In this document: positions 30,408 through 40,347 of the stretch, in pieces
Layout of the letters: each line of letters opens with the position of its first letter
Numbering within the stretch: the stretch's first letter is position 1
Assembly (NCBI RefSeq): GCF_005047655.1
Contig: NZ_SUKF01000002.1
Location: 310,001-374,000, forward strand
Source: Sinimarinibacterium arenosum
GTDB lineage: Bacteria; Pseudomonadota; Gammaproteobacteria; Nevskiales; Nevskiaceae
DNA length: 64,000 nt
Direction of reading: 5' to 3'
Made by a program: the position numbers and the translations under genes
Notes under the pieces: generated by a model
The model's database searches: none
What the model saw: only the letters and a program-made list of their open reading frames with translations
What the model was told of the DNA's origin: nothing

Positions 30408-32150
30408 TCAGTCGGCAACGCTGCCCATACCGCGACGGATCACGGGGGTCAGCACCAGCATCACGACACCGGCGCCCAGACCGATCCAGCATGACAGCCA
30501 GAACAGGTCGGTGTATTTGCTGGCGGCTTCAAGCATGTTGATGGCTTCGCCTTCGGGGATCTCTATAGACGACAGCTTGCCCAACTGCGCAGCAAGCACT
30601 TCCGAATAGGCCGTGGCCAGCCAGAACGCGCCCATCATCACGCCGACCACCCGCGCCACGGACAGCTGCGTCACCGCAGACAAGCCGATCGGCGACAGGC
30701 AGACTTCGCCGACCTCCAGAATCAGATAGGCCAGCACCAGCCACCAGACGCTGGCCATCGTGCCACCTGCAGCAATGTTTGACGCCGCCACCAGCGGCAG
30801 GAACGACAGGCCCGCGATCACCAGTCCGATCGCCATCTTCAGCGGCGTGCTCGGATTCAGGCCGCGCCGTGCCAGCCAGGGCCACAGCCAGGCGAACACC
30901 GGCGCCAGCGCCACGATGAAGAAGGCTCCAAGGAAGGTCAGCGAACCGGCCGTCTGCGGCACCAGCACCACGTCGTGCGCCAGCGCCAGCACCAGTCCCG
31001 CCCCCATCAGCATCACCATCACTATCGAGACGGATTTTTTGCCGCGATCGGACGCAAGCAATGCCGCGACCATCAGCACCGGACTCACCGCCAGCGAATA
31101 CGTGGCCCACGGCAGCGCACCGACCGCCTCGGTCGTCAGACCAAACAGGTCCTTGGTCAGCAGGCGGTCGGTGAACGTGATCCACGAACCATAGGTCTGC
31201 TCGTACAGCGCGAAGAACACCAGCACGGCGAGGATCAGCACCACCAGCGACACCATCTGGCCGCGCTCGGCCGGCGTGCACTTGCGGACCAGGAACCAGA
31301 CGAACCAGAGCGCAAACGCCAGCGCGATCAGATGCATCGCGCCGTGCACGGTCCAGGTGCGCTGGATCAGCTGCCACACCAGTACCACCCCACCGAGACC
31401 GCCGAGGTAGATCAGCCATTCCCGTGGCAGCCCGAGGACACGCTCGCGCAGCAGCGCGGGATCGTTGGGCTCGGCATGTCCGTGCAGATACTTCTGCCCC
31501 CACAGGAACACGCCAAGGCCGGCCACCATGCCGATGCCGGCGGCGCCGAAGCCGTACTTCCAGCCGTAGGTCTCGCCGAGGAAGGCGCAGATCAGGCTCG
31601 AGAACAGCGCGCCGACATTGATCCCCGCATAGAACACCGTGAAGCCGGAATCGCGGCGCGGATCATGCTCGTGATACAGCTTGCCCACGATGGTCGAGAT
31701 GTTCGGCTTTAGAAAGCCGACGCCCATGATGATCAACGCCAGTGACAGGTAGAACACCTGCAGTGCCGCCTCGTCGCGCACGACCACACCGTCGACCACC
31801 CGCGCCTGCTCGCCCTCGAACGCCATGCCCAGATGGCCAAGCACCAGCAACACCCCGCCGAACACCACCGCTTTGCGCATGCCCAGGTAGCGGTCGGCCA
31901 GCAGGCCGCCGATGACCGGCACCGCATAGACCAGACCGCCGTAGGCGCCGATCAGATCGTAGCCGGCGTCATCTGTGAACAGGTGATATTTGAGAATGTA
32001 CAGCAGCAACAGCGCCTTCATGCCGTAGAACGAGAAACGCTCCCACATCTCCGTGAAGAAGCACACGTACAGGCCCTTCGGATGCCCGAGAAAATCGTCG
32101 TCGCGGACGAACGCGTTGTCTGAAGGCACGGCGGGATTCGGTGTGCTCAT
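30408..32150 (-). CDS. POT-family proton-coupled oligopeptide transporter
   Basis: The 580-residue membrane protein has about 14 helices and POT/PTR2 signatures: FYGMKALLLLYIL, GAYGGLVYAVPVIGGLLADR, and FTVFYAGINVGALFSS. It would import di- and tripeptides with protons. It is convergent with the secreted proteases and divergent from the S9 peptidase, consistent with uptake of peptides produced outside. The start at ATG 32150 has a weak ribosome site. Confidence 0.92.
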   Translation of the reverse strand: MSTPNPAVPSDNAFVRDDDFLGHPKGLYVCFFTEMWERFSFYGMKALLLLYILKYHLFTDDAGYDLIGAYGGLVYAVPVIGGLLADRYLGMRKAVVFGGVLLVLGHLGMAFEGEQARVVDGVVVRDEAALQVFYLSLALIIMGVGFLKPNISTIVGKLYHEHDPRRDSGFTVFYAGINVGALFSSLICAFLGETYGWKYGFGAAGIGMVAGLGVFLWGQKYLHGHAEPNDPALLRERVLGLPREWLIYLGGLGGVVLVWQLIQRTWTVHGAMHLIALAFALWFVWFLVRKCTPAERGQMVSLVVLILAVLVFFALYEQTYGSWITFTDRLLTKDLFGLTTEAVGALPWATYSLAVSPVLMVAALLASDRGKKSVSIVMVMLMGAGLVLALAHDVVLVPQTAGSLTFLGAFFIVALAPVFAWLWPWLARRGLNPSTPLKMAIGLVIAGLSFLPLVAASNIAAGGTMASVWWLVLAYLILEVGEVCLSPIGLSAVTQLSVARVVGVMMGAFWLATAYSEVLAAQLGKLSSIEIPEGEAINMLEAASKYTDLFWLSCWIGLGAGVVMLVLTPVIRRGMGSVAD

Positions 32151-32304
32151 GGCGAATTTCTGCAGGTGATTGCGCCCGAGTATAGGTAATGGATCACCCC
32201 GTGGCGCTGAGACATTACCCGGAGTTCGGCCTTCAGCGATGCGTTTATCATCCGCCCTTCACCGCGACACAACACACGAACCCGAGCTTCGAGGCACGAA
32301 CCGA

Positions 32305-34362
32305 ATGATTCGTCTGATCGCGGGCGCTGCCCTCATTTCCGCCAGTCTGACTGCCATGTCCGCAACGCCCAAACCTGAACTGCGTCCATTTACCGCCGGC
32401 GACCTGGTCCGCCTCGAACGGGTCTCCGATCCGCGTCTTTCGCCGGACGGCAAACGTCTGGCCTATGTCGTGCGCAGCACCGATTACGATGCCAACCGGG
32501 GCGTCAACAATCTCTGGCTGATGGACCTGGACGACCGCAGCAACCGTGCGCTGACCAGTGCCGGCGGCCACCACAGCGATCCGCGCTGGTCGCCGGACGG
32601 TCAGTTTCTGTACTTCCTGTCGACCCGCTCCGGCAGTGCGCAAGTGTGGCGACTGCCGATGGCCAGTGGCGAAGCGCAGGCGGTCACCGACCTGCCTCTG
32701 GACGTCGGCAGCTTCACGCTGTCGCCGGACGGCAGCCGGCTCGCGCTCTCGCTGGAAGTCTTCGCCGACTGCGTCGACATCGCCTGCAGCAAACGCCGCC
32801 TGGACGAGTTGGCCGCAAGCAAACGCAGCGGCAGGGTGTTCGACAAGTTGTTCATCCGGCATTGGGACACCTGGAGAAACGGCGCACGCTCACAGCTGTT
32901 CACCCTGGCGATCGGGGCGGACGGCAAGGCGACGGACCCGATCCACGTGACTCGCGGCATCGACGGCGACGCGCCGAGCAAACCGTTCGGCGACGCCTCC
33001 GAGTACGCGTTCTCGCCGGACGGCAAGACGCTGGCCTTTACCGCGCGCATCGCCGGCACCACCGAGGCCTGGAGCACCAATCTGGACGTCTGGCTGGCGC
33101 CGGTCGACGGCAGCAAGCCGCCGCAGAACCTGACCGACGCCAACGAAGCAATGGACACCGCGCCGGTGTTCTCGCCCGACGGCACGCACCTGGCCTACCT
33201 GGCGATGCGGCGCGCCGGCTTCGAGGCTGACCGCCTCGCAATCATGCTGCGCGACCTGAAGACCGGCACTACGCGTGAAGTTGCACCGGACTGGGACCAC
33301 TCGGCGGGCCCACTCAGCTTCTCTGCCGACGGCAAAACGCTCTACACCACCGCGGATGACCTCGGCCAGCACCGCCTGTTTGCGGTCGACGTGGCCAGCG
33401 GCAAGGTCAACACGCTGACCGGCGCGGGACATGTTTCCGGATTCGATCAGCGGGACGGCACCATCGTCTATGCCTTCGACACGCTGACGCAGCCGTCCGA
33501 CCTGTATCGGCTCGACACCAACGGCTCGGCACAGCGTCTGAGCCACTTCAACAGCGAGCGCCTGGCCACCGTGCGCTTCGGTGAATACGAGCAGTTCAGC
33601 TTCGCCGGCTGGAACGACGAGACGGTCTACGGCTATGTGATGAAGCCGTGGAACTACAAGAAGGGCCGGAAGTATCCGGTCGCGTTCATCATCCACGGCG
33701 GTCCGCAGGGCAGCATGGGCAACGACTGGCACTACCGCTGGAACCCGGCGTTCTACTCGGGGCTCGGCTACGCCGTCGTGTTCATCGACTTCCATGGCTC
33801 GACCGGCTATGGCCAGGCCTTCACCGACTCGATCTCCGGGGACTGGGGCGGCAAGCCGCTGGAGGATCTGCAGAAAGGTTGGGCCCACGCACTGAAGACG
33901 TATGACTTTCTCGACGGCGATCGCGCAGCCGCGCTGGGCGCGAGCTACGGCGGCTACATGATCAACTGGATCGCCGGCAACTGGCCGGACGCGTTCAAAT
34001 GCCTGGTCAATCACGACGGCGTCTTCGACAACCGCAGCATGTACTACAGCACCGAGGAAATGTGGTTCGACGAGTGGGAGAACGGCGGCACCTACTTCGA
34101 CCATCCCGAGAACTACGAACGCTTCAATCCGGCGCGCTTCGTGAAGAACTGGAAGACGCCGATGCTGGTGATCCAGGGCGAAAAGGATTTCCGCATCCCG
34201 ACCGAGCAGGGCATTGCCACGTTCACCGCGCTGCAGCGGCGCGGCATTCCCAGTCAGCTGCTGGTGTTCCCGGACGAAAATCATTGGGTGCTGAAACCGC
34301 AGAACAGCGTGCAATGGCACGATACCGTGCAGGATTGGCTCAAGCGCTGGCTGAACGACTGA
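32305..34362 (+). CDS. S9 family peptidase (prolyl oligopeptidase type)
   Basis: From ATG 32305 (GAGG upstream) the 685-residue protein has a cleavable signal peptide (LIAGAALISASLTAMSA), an N-terminal beta-propeller with repeated LSPDGKRL and WSPDGQFL blades, and a C-terminal alpha/beta hydrolase domain with S547 (GASYGGYM), D628 (EKDFRIP) and H660 (DENHWVL). It matches the dipeptidyl/acylaminoacyl peptidase branch and should trim short peptides, probably in the periplasm. It is followed by the M28 gene 46 nt downstream. Confidence 0.92.
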   Translation: MIRLIAGAALISASLTAMSATPKPELRPFTAGDLVRLERVSDPRLSPDGKRLAYVVRSTDYDANRGVNNLWLMDLDDRSNRALTSAGGHHSDPRWSPDGQFLYFLSTRSGSAQVWRLPMASGEAQAVTDLPLDVGSFTLSPDGSRLALSLEVFADCVDIACSKRRLDELAASKRSGRVFDKLFIRHWDTWRNGARSQLFTLAIGADGKATDPIHVTRGIDGDAPSKPFGDASEYAFSPDGKTLAFTARIAGTTEAWSTNLDVWLAPVDGSKPPQNLTDANEAMDTAPVFSPDGTHLAYLAMRRAGFEADRLAIMLRDLKTGTTREVAPDWDHSAGPLSFSADGKTLYTTADDLGQHRLFAVDVASGKVNTLTGAGHVSGFDQRDGTIVYAFDTLTQPSDLYRLDTNGSAQRLSHFNSERLATVRFGEYEQFSFAGWNDETVYGYVMKPWNYKKGRKYPVAFIIHGGPQGSMGNDWHYRWNPAFYSGLGYAVVFIDFHGSTGYGQAFTDSISGDWGGKPLEDLQKGWAHALKTYDFLDGDRAAALGASYGGYMINWIAGNWPDAFKCLVNHDGVFDNRSMYYSTEEMWFDEWENGGTYFDHPENYERFNPARFVKNWKTPMLVIQGEKDFRIPTEQGIATFTALQRRGIPSQLLVFPDENHWVLKPQNSVQWHDTVQDWLKRWLND

Positions 34363-34408
34363 GACACCCGACCCAAGTCGCACCCGCATTCGCCCCGGAG
34401 GAACAACG

Positions 34409-36130
34409 ATGAAGCTCGCCCCCCTGTTCGCTGCGCTTGCGACGGTCACCCTCGCCGCCTGCGCCAGCCAGTCCCTCGCACCCACCGTCGATCCCAACGC
34501 GACGGCGGTGGACGCCACGGCGTTGTCCAGCATTACGGCGGACGGATTGCTGCAGCACATTCGCGTGCTCGGCTCGGACGCGTTCGAGGGGCGTCTGCCC
34601 GGCACGGTCGGTGAAGAGAAAACTATCGAGTACCTGGTGTCGCAGTTCAAGGCCATGGGTCTGGCGCCGGGCAACCCCGATGGCAGCTACATCCAGTCGG
34701 TGCCGCTGGTGGGCATCACCGGAACGCCAACCATGAAGCTGCGCGCTGGCACACAGAAAATCGCGCTGCGACGCGGCACCGACTTCGTTGCCACCACGTC
34801 CCGCTTCGTACCCAAGGTCGAGGTGCGCGACAGCGAACTCTTGTTCGTCGGCTACGGCGTGCAGGCCCCGGAATACGGTTGGGACGACTACAAGGGCGTG
34901 GACGTTCGCGGCAAGACGCTGGTCATGCTGATCAACGACCCGGCCATTCCCGATCCTAAGGACGCCTCTCGGCTGGACGACAACATGTTCCGCGGCAAGG
35001 CGATGACCTACTACGGCCGCTGGACCTACAAGTACGAAATCGCTTCCAAGCTTGGCGCCGCTGCCGTCATCATCGTGCACGAAACCGGCCCCGCCGGTTA
35101 CCCGTGGGAGGTCGTCGAACACAGCTGGACCGGCGAACAGTTCGAGCTGGACGCGGCCGACCAGAACATGGGCCGCGTGCCGGCGCAAAGCTGGATCACG
35201 CTGGACAAGGCCAAAGAGTTGTTCAAAGCCTGCGGCCAGGATTTCGCCGCACTGAAAAAGGCGGCGGTCGGACGCGAATTTCATCCGGTACGCCTGCGCG
35301 CGCGCAGCAGCTACTCGATCACCAACAGCGTGCGCACGGTGCAGTCGCACAATGTCGTCGCGCGCCTTGCCGGCAGCGATCCGACGCTGGCCGACCAGCA
35401 CGTGATTTACTCCGCGCACTGGGACCACCTCGGGCGCAACCCCGACATGGACGGCGACCAGATCTTCAACGGCGCGCTCGACAACGCCAGCGGCGTGGCA
35501 GGCATCCTCGAAATCGCGCAGGCGTACAGCAAGATGCCGACACCGCCGAAGCGTTCGACCCTGTTCATGCTGGTCACCGCGGAGGAACAGGGCCTGCTCG
35601 GCTCACGCCACTACGCAAGTCATCCGCTACACCCGCTGGATCGGACGGTCGCGATGATCAACCTGGATGGACTGAATCCCTGGGGACCAACGTCGGACAT
35701 GCAGGTCATCGGTCTCGGACAGAATTCGCTGGAAGACGTACTGCGCGATGTCGCCGCCGCGCATGGCCGCAGCATTTCCCCTGACAAGGAGCCGGAAAAA
35801 GGCTTCTATTTCCGATCGGACCAGTTCGAATTCGCCAAACGTGGCGTGCCGGGCCTGTATTCAGACAGCGGCAGTCAGGTCATCGGCCAGTCGGATGGCT
35901 TCTATGCCGACAAGCGCCGACAGTACACCGCGCACGACTATCACAACGTTTCCGACGAAATAAAGGCGGATTGGGATCTGAGGGGTGCGGCGCAGGATAT
36001 GCAGCTGCTGGTCGAGGTCGGCTGGCGAGTTGCCAATGCGACAGCATGGCCGCAGTGGAAGCCGGGCTCTGAATTCAAGGCTGCGCGGGATGCGCAGCTG
36101 GCCGCACCGGCATCAGGCAGCGCGCAGTAG
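34409..36130 (+). CDS. M28 family metallopeptidase, lipoprotein
   Basis: The 573-residue protein starts with a lipobox signal peptide (LATVTLAACAS). It has a PA-type insert and an M28 zinc-peptidase domain with H337 in SAHWDHLG, D358 in LDNASGVAG, and E392/E393 in TAEEQG; a late histidine is in YTAHDYHN. It would act as an aminopeptidase anchored in the envelope. GGAGG precedes the ATG. The 3' end overlaps the convergent HDOD gene by 18 nt. Confidence 0.92.
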   Translation: MKLAPLFAALATVTLAACASQSLAPTVDPNATAVDATALSSITADGLLQHIRVLGSDAFEGRLPGTVGEEKTIEYLVSQFKAMGLAPGNPDGSYIQSVPLVGITGTPTMKLRAGTQKIALRRGTDFVATTSRFVPKVEVRDSELLFVGYGVQAPEYGWDDYKGVDVRGKTLVMLINDPAIPDPKDASRLDDNMFRGKAMTYYGRWTYKYEIASKLGAAAVIIVHETGPAGYPWEVVEHSWTGEQFELDAADQNMGRVPAQSWITLDKAKELFKACGQDFAALKKAAVGREFHPVRLRARSSYSITNSVRTVQSHNVVARLAGSDPTLADQHVIYSAHWDHLGRNPDMDGDQIFNGALDNASGVAGILEIAQAYSKMPTPPKRSTLFMLVTAEEQGLLGSRHYASHPLHPLDRTVAMINLDGLNPWGPTSDMQVIGLGQNSLEDVLRDVAAAHGRSISPDKEPEKGFYFRSDQFEFAKRGVPGLYSDSGSQVIGQSDGFYADKRRQYTAHDYHNVSDEIKADWDLRGAAQDMQLLVEVGWRVANATAWPQWKPGSEFKAARDAQLAAPASGSAQ

Positions 36131-36955
36131 TTCCAGCGAACGCTGATAGTTGGTCGCCAACGGTCCGGTGTCCGCCAGCGAGAACGTCGGATCGAGATCG
36201 AGCTTGATGAAGGCCGGCACGTGCAGCAGATCGACGCCCTTCAGCGACGGATCACTGGCCCCAAGCGTGCGCAGCACCGCCACGGTCACCACATCGGCAT
36301 AGTCGGCGCCGCCTTCGTGTTCGCGGGTGAAGTCCGGCCACAGCATCGGCACTTCGACCAGATCCGCCGGAAAATGCCAGGCCTGCAGCACCATGCGACC
36401 CACGCGAGGCGCCAGATGCTCGATCACCGTGTCCAGCTGCGCCTCGGACTCCAGCGCCGCGGCATGGGTTTCCGCGAGCTTCACGATCGGCAGCGCGCCG
36501 ACCCGGTGAACCAGCCCGCCCAGCATCGCCATTTCCGGCTGCAACAGGGTGCATTGCGCGGCCAGCACCTGCGCCAATGCCGCCACATCGACGCTTTGCT
36601 GCCAGCTGCGCAGCAGGCGCTGTTTCAGCACGGGATTACGGGCGACGAACATCTGTTCGAGGGCGAGTCCGTCCACCAACAGACGCGTGTACTGCAAACC
36701 CAGGCGGGTCACCGCCTGCTGCACGTTCTCGACGCTGCGGCCACTGCGCATCGCCGCGCTGTTGGCCACACGGATCAGGCGCACCGCGATCGCCGGATCG
36801 CGATGGATTTCGGCTGCCAGGCGCGCGACCGTCACGTCGTCGTCCTGCAACAGCTCGCGGAGTCGTAGTGCGACCTCAGGCAGCGTCGGGAGCGTCAGCC
36901 GGTCCTGCGCCAGCGCTTCAACCACGATCCGATAGAAACGGTCTTCAATCGCCAT
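36113..36955 (-). CDS. HDOD domain protein
   Basis: The 280-residue protein has one HDOD domain (about residues 15-210: LPTLPEVALRLRELL, DPAIAVRLIRVANSA, then LGGLVHRVGALPIVKLAE), an HD-like fold lacking a full catalytic HD pair. Members act in signalling or stress control, often without known ligand. No GGDEF, EAL or receiver domain is attached. ATG 36955 was preferred over 36982 because it is followed directly by conserved sequence. Confidence 0.85.
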   Translation of the reverse strand: MAIEDRFYRIVVEALAQDRLTLPTLPEVALRLRELLQDDDVTVARLAAEIHRDPAIAVRLIRVANSAAMRSGRSVENVQQAVTRLGLQYTRLLVDGLALEQMFVARNPVLKQRLLRSWQQSVDVAALAQVLAAQCTLLQPEMAMLGGLVHRVGALPIVKLAETHAAALESEAQLDTVIEHLAPRVGRMVLQAWHFPADLVEVPMLWPDFTREHEGGADYADVVTVAVLRTLGASDPSLKGVDLLHVPAFIKLDLDPTFSLADTGPLATNYQRSLELLRAA

Positions 36956-37068
36956 GCCGATTCCTCGGGAATACGGCCACATCCTGCCGTGGTCAGCAGC
37001 TCAAGCGATCGTCTGGCGGACAAACGTCGAATTCACCCCCCCGAACGGCAGTGGGGACGCCCGAGACC

Positions 37069-38982
37069 TCAGACGGCCGCGGCCAGCGTTTCGCCCGACA
37101 AGGCATGGTCACGATGACGCAGCACACGCCCCATGCGGTCATGCCCGAAGCACGCGGTGTAGGCGTTGTCGCGCCAAGCCACGCGCCCGCCAATCAGCAC
37201 CATCGCAACCACGCCCTGCGGGCGGTTGACCAGCTGGTGATGCTCGAAAGCGTCCCGGTAGACATATTCAATGCACTGATCCGGATCGAAATGGCGCAGT
37301 GCCTCCGGATCGATCATCACCAGATCCGCGACCGCGCCCGGCTCGACGGTGCCGACATCTAGACCGAAAAACTCCGCCGGTTCCCGCGTCAGCCGCCGCA
37401 CCGCCTGCGCCACCCACTCCAGACCATCGTCCTGCGCGAGCTTGAGCATGCGCAGATTGCCGTCGTAGAACGCCATGTTGGTCAGGTGCGCGCCGCTGTC
37501 GTTGAAACCCGGCAGCAACAGCGGATTGAACAGCAACGCCTTGGTCTTGCCCGGATCGCGATTGGCGGTCACGGTCCACCAGCGCAGCGTGGTATCGAAG
37601 CGGCGCAACAGATGCAGGAAGAAATCCGCGTCATCTCCGGCCGGCCGCGGAAAACTGGCAAACGCCTCGGTCTCGGCGACACCGCACGCACCCTCGCCGC
37701 TGGCCTGCCAACGCAGCAGGCGTTCGTACACCGCCTGCATCGTTTCTCCGCTCCACTCAGCGACCGGACACTGTTCGATAGTCATGTCGCGCAGCTCGCG
37801 CGTCAGCACGTTGTCGTCCAGGCGCAGCGAGCGCTTCAACCGTGCGAAGCCGAATCCGTGTTTGCCATGGCGCCACATGCGGCGAAACTCGGCAACCCAG
37901 ACCGGGTCCGCCATGATCCGCTCACGTCGTGCACGATCGTCCAGATCGCACTCGTTCAGTCGCCGCAGTACGGGCACTTCTTCAGCGATAGGCGTCACCA
38001 CACCATCGCTCCAGATCTTGAACGGCGCCGCCAGCGCCTGCATCCGGAACACACCACGCAGCAGCTTCGAATTCAGCATGCGCGACAACAGCAGACCCAG
38101 CTTCAGCAGCAGGCGGTTGGTGGTGACGTCGATCGCCGCCACCGCAGTGACTTTCAGCGGCTTGCCATACAGGCGGCCCGAAGTCAGCAGAAAGTTGCGG
38201 AACACGGCCAGCTTGTCGTCCTTCGGCGGCGTCGCCTGCCACACCCGGCCCCAGCGCCGCACGACGCCGGTCAGGCGCTTGAGTTCCGAGAACGGCGCGA
38301 ACTGCGTCGGAATCTGCTTCTGCGTGTTCGGCGCATTGGCCAGAAAATGAAACGGCAAGCCATCGGTGGAGAACCCGACGTAGCCTTCGCGCATGCCCTT
38401 GTCGACCAGCGCTTCCATGCGCGCCAGCTCCGCTTCAGTGGGATCCCGCTCGACCGAGGCCTGCAGTCCCATCACCTCGATCCGCAGCATCGAATGCGGA
38501 ATCATCGGCGCGACATTCGGCCCCAGCGGCAAGCGATCGAAGTGCGCCAGATAGTCGGCCGAATCGTTCCAGTCGACGCGGTCGGCCACTTTGCGCAACA
38601 CCGACTTGGGTACGTTTTCGACGCGCGCGAAACAATCGACGATCGGGTCCTCGCCGTTCCGGCGTTGCGCGCCATAAGCCAGACCGAGACTGCAGTTGGC
38701 CACCACCACCGTCGTCGTGCCGTGGCGCACGGCCTCCGGCAGCTGCGGCTCGATCTCGACTTCCAGATCAAAATGCGTGTGCACATCCAGCAGACCCGGC
38801 ATCAGCCAGCGCCCCTGCACATCGATGCACTGGGCCGCGTCCGCCACCGGCAACTGCGCCGCAACTTCAGCAATGCGTCCGCCGGCAATGGCCACATCGG
38901 CATGACGCGGCGCGTTGCCGCTGCCATCAAACAGCAGCGCGTTACGCAGCAACAGATCCCATCGGGGTGCGCTTCCTTCCAT
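37069..38982 (-). CDS. D-aminoacylase-type amidohydrolase
   Basis: The 637-residue protein of the N-acyl-D-amino-acid deacylase family has the metal motif MPGLLDVHTHFDLEVE, GTTTVVVANCSLGLAYG, and the late metal aspartate region LPGFNDSGAHLTNM. It should hydrolyse an N-acyl amino acid or a related cyclic amide, but substrate cannot be read from the sequence. ATG 38982 follows GAGGA by 8 nt and is preferred over the ATG 15 nt upstream. It is much longer than classical D-aminoacylase (about 480), as in many uncharacterised homologues. Confidence 0.85.
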   Translation of the reverse strand: MEGSAPRWDLLLRNALLFDGSGNAPRHADVAIAGGRIAEVAAQLPVADAAQCIDVQGRWLMPGLLDVHTHFDLEVEIEPQLPEAVRHGTTTVVVANCSLGLAYGAQRRNGEDPIVDCFARVENVPKSVLRKVADRVDWNDSADYLAHFDRLPLGPNVAPMIPHSMLRIEVMGLQASVERDPTEAELARMEALVDKGMREGYVGFSTDGLPFHFLANAPNTQKQIPTQFAPFSELKRLTGVVRRWGRVWQATPPKDDKLAVFRNFLLTSGRLYGKPLKVTAVAAIDVTTNRLLLKLGLLLSRMLNSKLLRGVFRMQALAAPFKIWSDGVVTPIAEEVPVLRRLNECDLDDRARRERIMADPVWVAEFRRMWRHGKHGFGFARLKRSLRLDDNVLTRELRDMTIEQCPVAEWSGETMQAVYERLLRWQASGEGACGVAETEAFASFPRPAGDDADFFLHLLRRFDTTLRWWTVTANRDPGKTKALLFNPLLLPGFNDSGAHLTNMAFYDGNLRMLKLAQDDGLEWVAQAVRRLTREPAEFFGLDVGTVEPGAVADLVMIDPEALRHFDPDQCIEYVYRDAFEHHQLVNRPQGVVAMVLIGGRVAWRDNAYTACFGHDRMGRVLRHRDHALSGETLAAAV

Positions 38983-39068
38983 GGGAGGAATCCTCATTTG
39001 TTATCTGTCGATGATAGTCAGGCCTGTCCGACAAACCGATGGGAAATTTGCCCCTTGGGAATTTCGAC

Positions 39069-39950
39069 CTACAGGCTCACCACCAGCACGACACCAAGCA
39101 GCGCCAGACTCACGCCGATCACCTGCCGCGACTCCACGCGCTCGCGCAGAAACAGCACCGCCAGCGGCAGAATGAACACCGCCGCCAGCTCGTTGAGTAC
39201 CGCCGCAATCGATGCCTGCGTGTACTTGTAGCCGGCCAGCCACAGCATCATCGACAGATAGGTGCCGATGATGCCGCCGACGATGATCGCACCCCAGTGT
39301 TGCACGCCGCGGTACGACCGCAGCAGGGCCGGCAGCTGATGTCCGAATACGGCAATCGCCAGCATGCCGGCGAATCCCGCCGCCACCCGCAGGCTCACCA
39401 CCCACAGGAAGCTGTATTGCTCCAGCATCGGCTTGGCCATGACGACGCCCAGCGCCATCAGGAACACCGAGAACACCGCCCACAGCACACCGATGCGCAG
39501 CGCGCGACGCTGTGCCGTGCCCTCGGCGCGGCTGTACGACACCAGCACGATGCCGCACAGGACCAGCGCAACCCCACATAACTGCCACAGGCTCAGACGC
39601 TCGCCGAGAAGCAGCATCGATAACCCGATCACGCTCGGCGAGTACAGCGCCTGCGCCACCGCCATGCGGCTGGCACCGATGGCATTCAGTGCGCGGAAAT
39701 ACAGCGTGTCCCCCACGGCGATGCCGAGCACGCCAGACGCCAGAATCACCGCCAGATCACGCGCCGGCAACGCGGGGAACTGTGGACCTTCGACCATCAG
39801 CACCGTCGCCACGAACAGCGGCAGCACCATCGCGTTCTTGACCAGGTTCAGCGCGAACGGCGGCAGATGCTCACCGGACTTCTTGAACAGGATGATCGCC
39901 ACCGCCCAGGTGAACGCGCAGCCGAGCGCAAACAGCTCCCCGATGCCCAT
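39069..39950 (-). CDS. EamA/DMT-family transporter
   Basis: The 293-residue membrane protein has ten predicted helices arranged as two EamA repeats (ALGCAFTWAVAIILFKKSG and VVMAKPMLEQYSFLWVVSL begin the repeats). DMT transporters export amino acids or other small metabolites; the substrate is unknown. It ends 86 nt before the amidohydrolase start on the same strand. Confidence 0.88.
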   Translation of the reverse strand: MGIGELFALGCAFTWAVAIILFKKSGEHLPPFALNLVKNAMVLPLFVATVLMVEGPQFPALPARDLAVILASGVLGIAVGDTLYFRALNAIGASRMAVAQALYSPSVIGLSMLLLGERLSLWQLCGVALVLCGIVLVSYSRAEGTAQRRALRIGVLWAVFSVFLMALGVVMAKPMLEQYSFLWVVSLRVAAGFAGMLAIAVFGHQLPALLRSYRGVQHWGAIIVGGIIGTYLSMMLWLAGYKYTQASIAAVLNELAAVFILPLAVLFLRERVESRQVIGVSLALLGVVLVVSL

Positions 39951-40110
39951 GCCGAGCGCTTCAGCGACGCCGCAGCGGGCAGGCCCGGCCGGGCACGCGA
40001 ATATTCGATCCGCGGAGAAACCGGCTGGAGTTCAAATCACTTCGCTCAGGCAATGGCTGCTGCATGCGTCGATTATCGCAGCCCGCTTGCCCTCTCTGCA
40101 GGTCGGCCGC

Positions 40111-40140
40111 TTGACGCGACCCGGCACGCACCGCTAGTCT
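40111..40140 (+). promoter_or_regulatory. Candidate promoter of the ilv leader operon
   Basis: TTGACG (40111-40116) and TAGTCT (40135-40140) are separated by 18 nt. Transcription would start about 20 nt before the leader peptide ATG, the correct geometry for an attenuated operon. The -10 matches the consensus at three to four positions only. Confidence 0.5.
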
Positions 40141-40166
40141 CCGCGCCGAAATCAGCACCTCTGAAC

Positions 40167-40235
40167 ATGAACCACTTCACGCAGCAGCTCGTCATTGCCC
40201 TCGTAAAGGTCGTCGCCGTTAGCGACGCGCCGTAG
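40167..40235 (+). CDS. ilv operon leader peptide
   Basis: This 22-codon reading frame contains LVIALVKVVAV, so 8 of 11 consecutive residues are Leu, Ile or Val. The Val codons fall inside a CGTCGC/GCGACG hairpin (40211-40227), and the stop codon is followed by an overlapping antiterminator/terminator pair. This is the classic arrangement in which ribosome stalling at branched-chain codons decides transcription of the downstream ilv genes. The peptide itself is expected to have no function. Confidence 0.85.
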   Translation: MNHFTQQLVIALVKVVAVSDAP

Positions 40236-40256
40236 GGGATGCTGCACGATTGAATC

Positions 40257-40288
40257 AACCCCCGCCGGCGCAAGTCGGCGGGGGTTTT
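40257..40288 (+). terminator. ilv attenuator terminator
   Basis: An 11-bp stem AACCCCCGCCG (40257-40267) / CGGCGGGGGTT (40276-40286) with an 8-nt loop is followed by a T-run. The mutually exclusive antiterminator pairs GCGCCG (40227-40232) and GGGG (40235-40238) with CGGCGC (40266-40271) and CCCC (40259-40263). It lies 60 nt before ilvG. Confidence 0.88.
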
Positions 40289-40347
40289 CTCGTTTTACGC
40301 CCCAGTCCGACCCGCCCGCGGGGTTCCACACCACAGGAACCCACAGC

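Noticed and set aside
32890-34674. 594-codon minus-strand frame opposite the S9 peptidase
   Set aside because: Catalytic triad and propeller repeats on the plus strand explain the region; the reverse protein has no motif.
37486-39231. 581-codon plus-strand frame opposite the amidohydrolase
   Set aside because: His/Arg/Gln-rich product without domains; typical of high-GC antisense frames.
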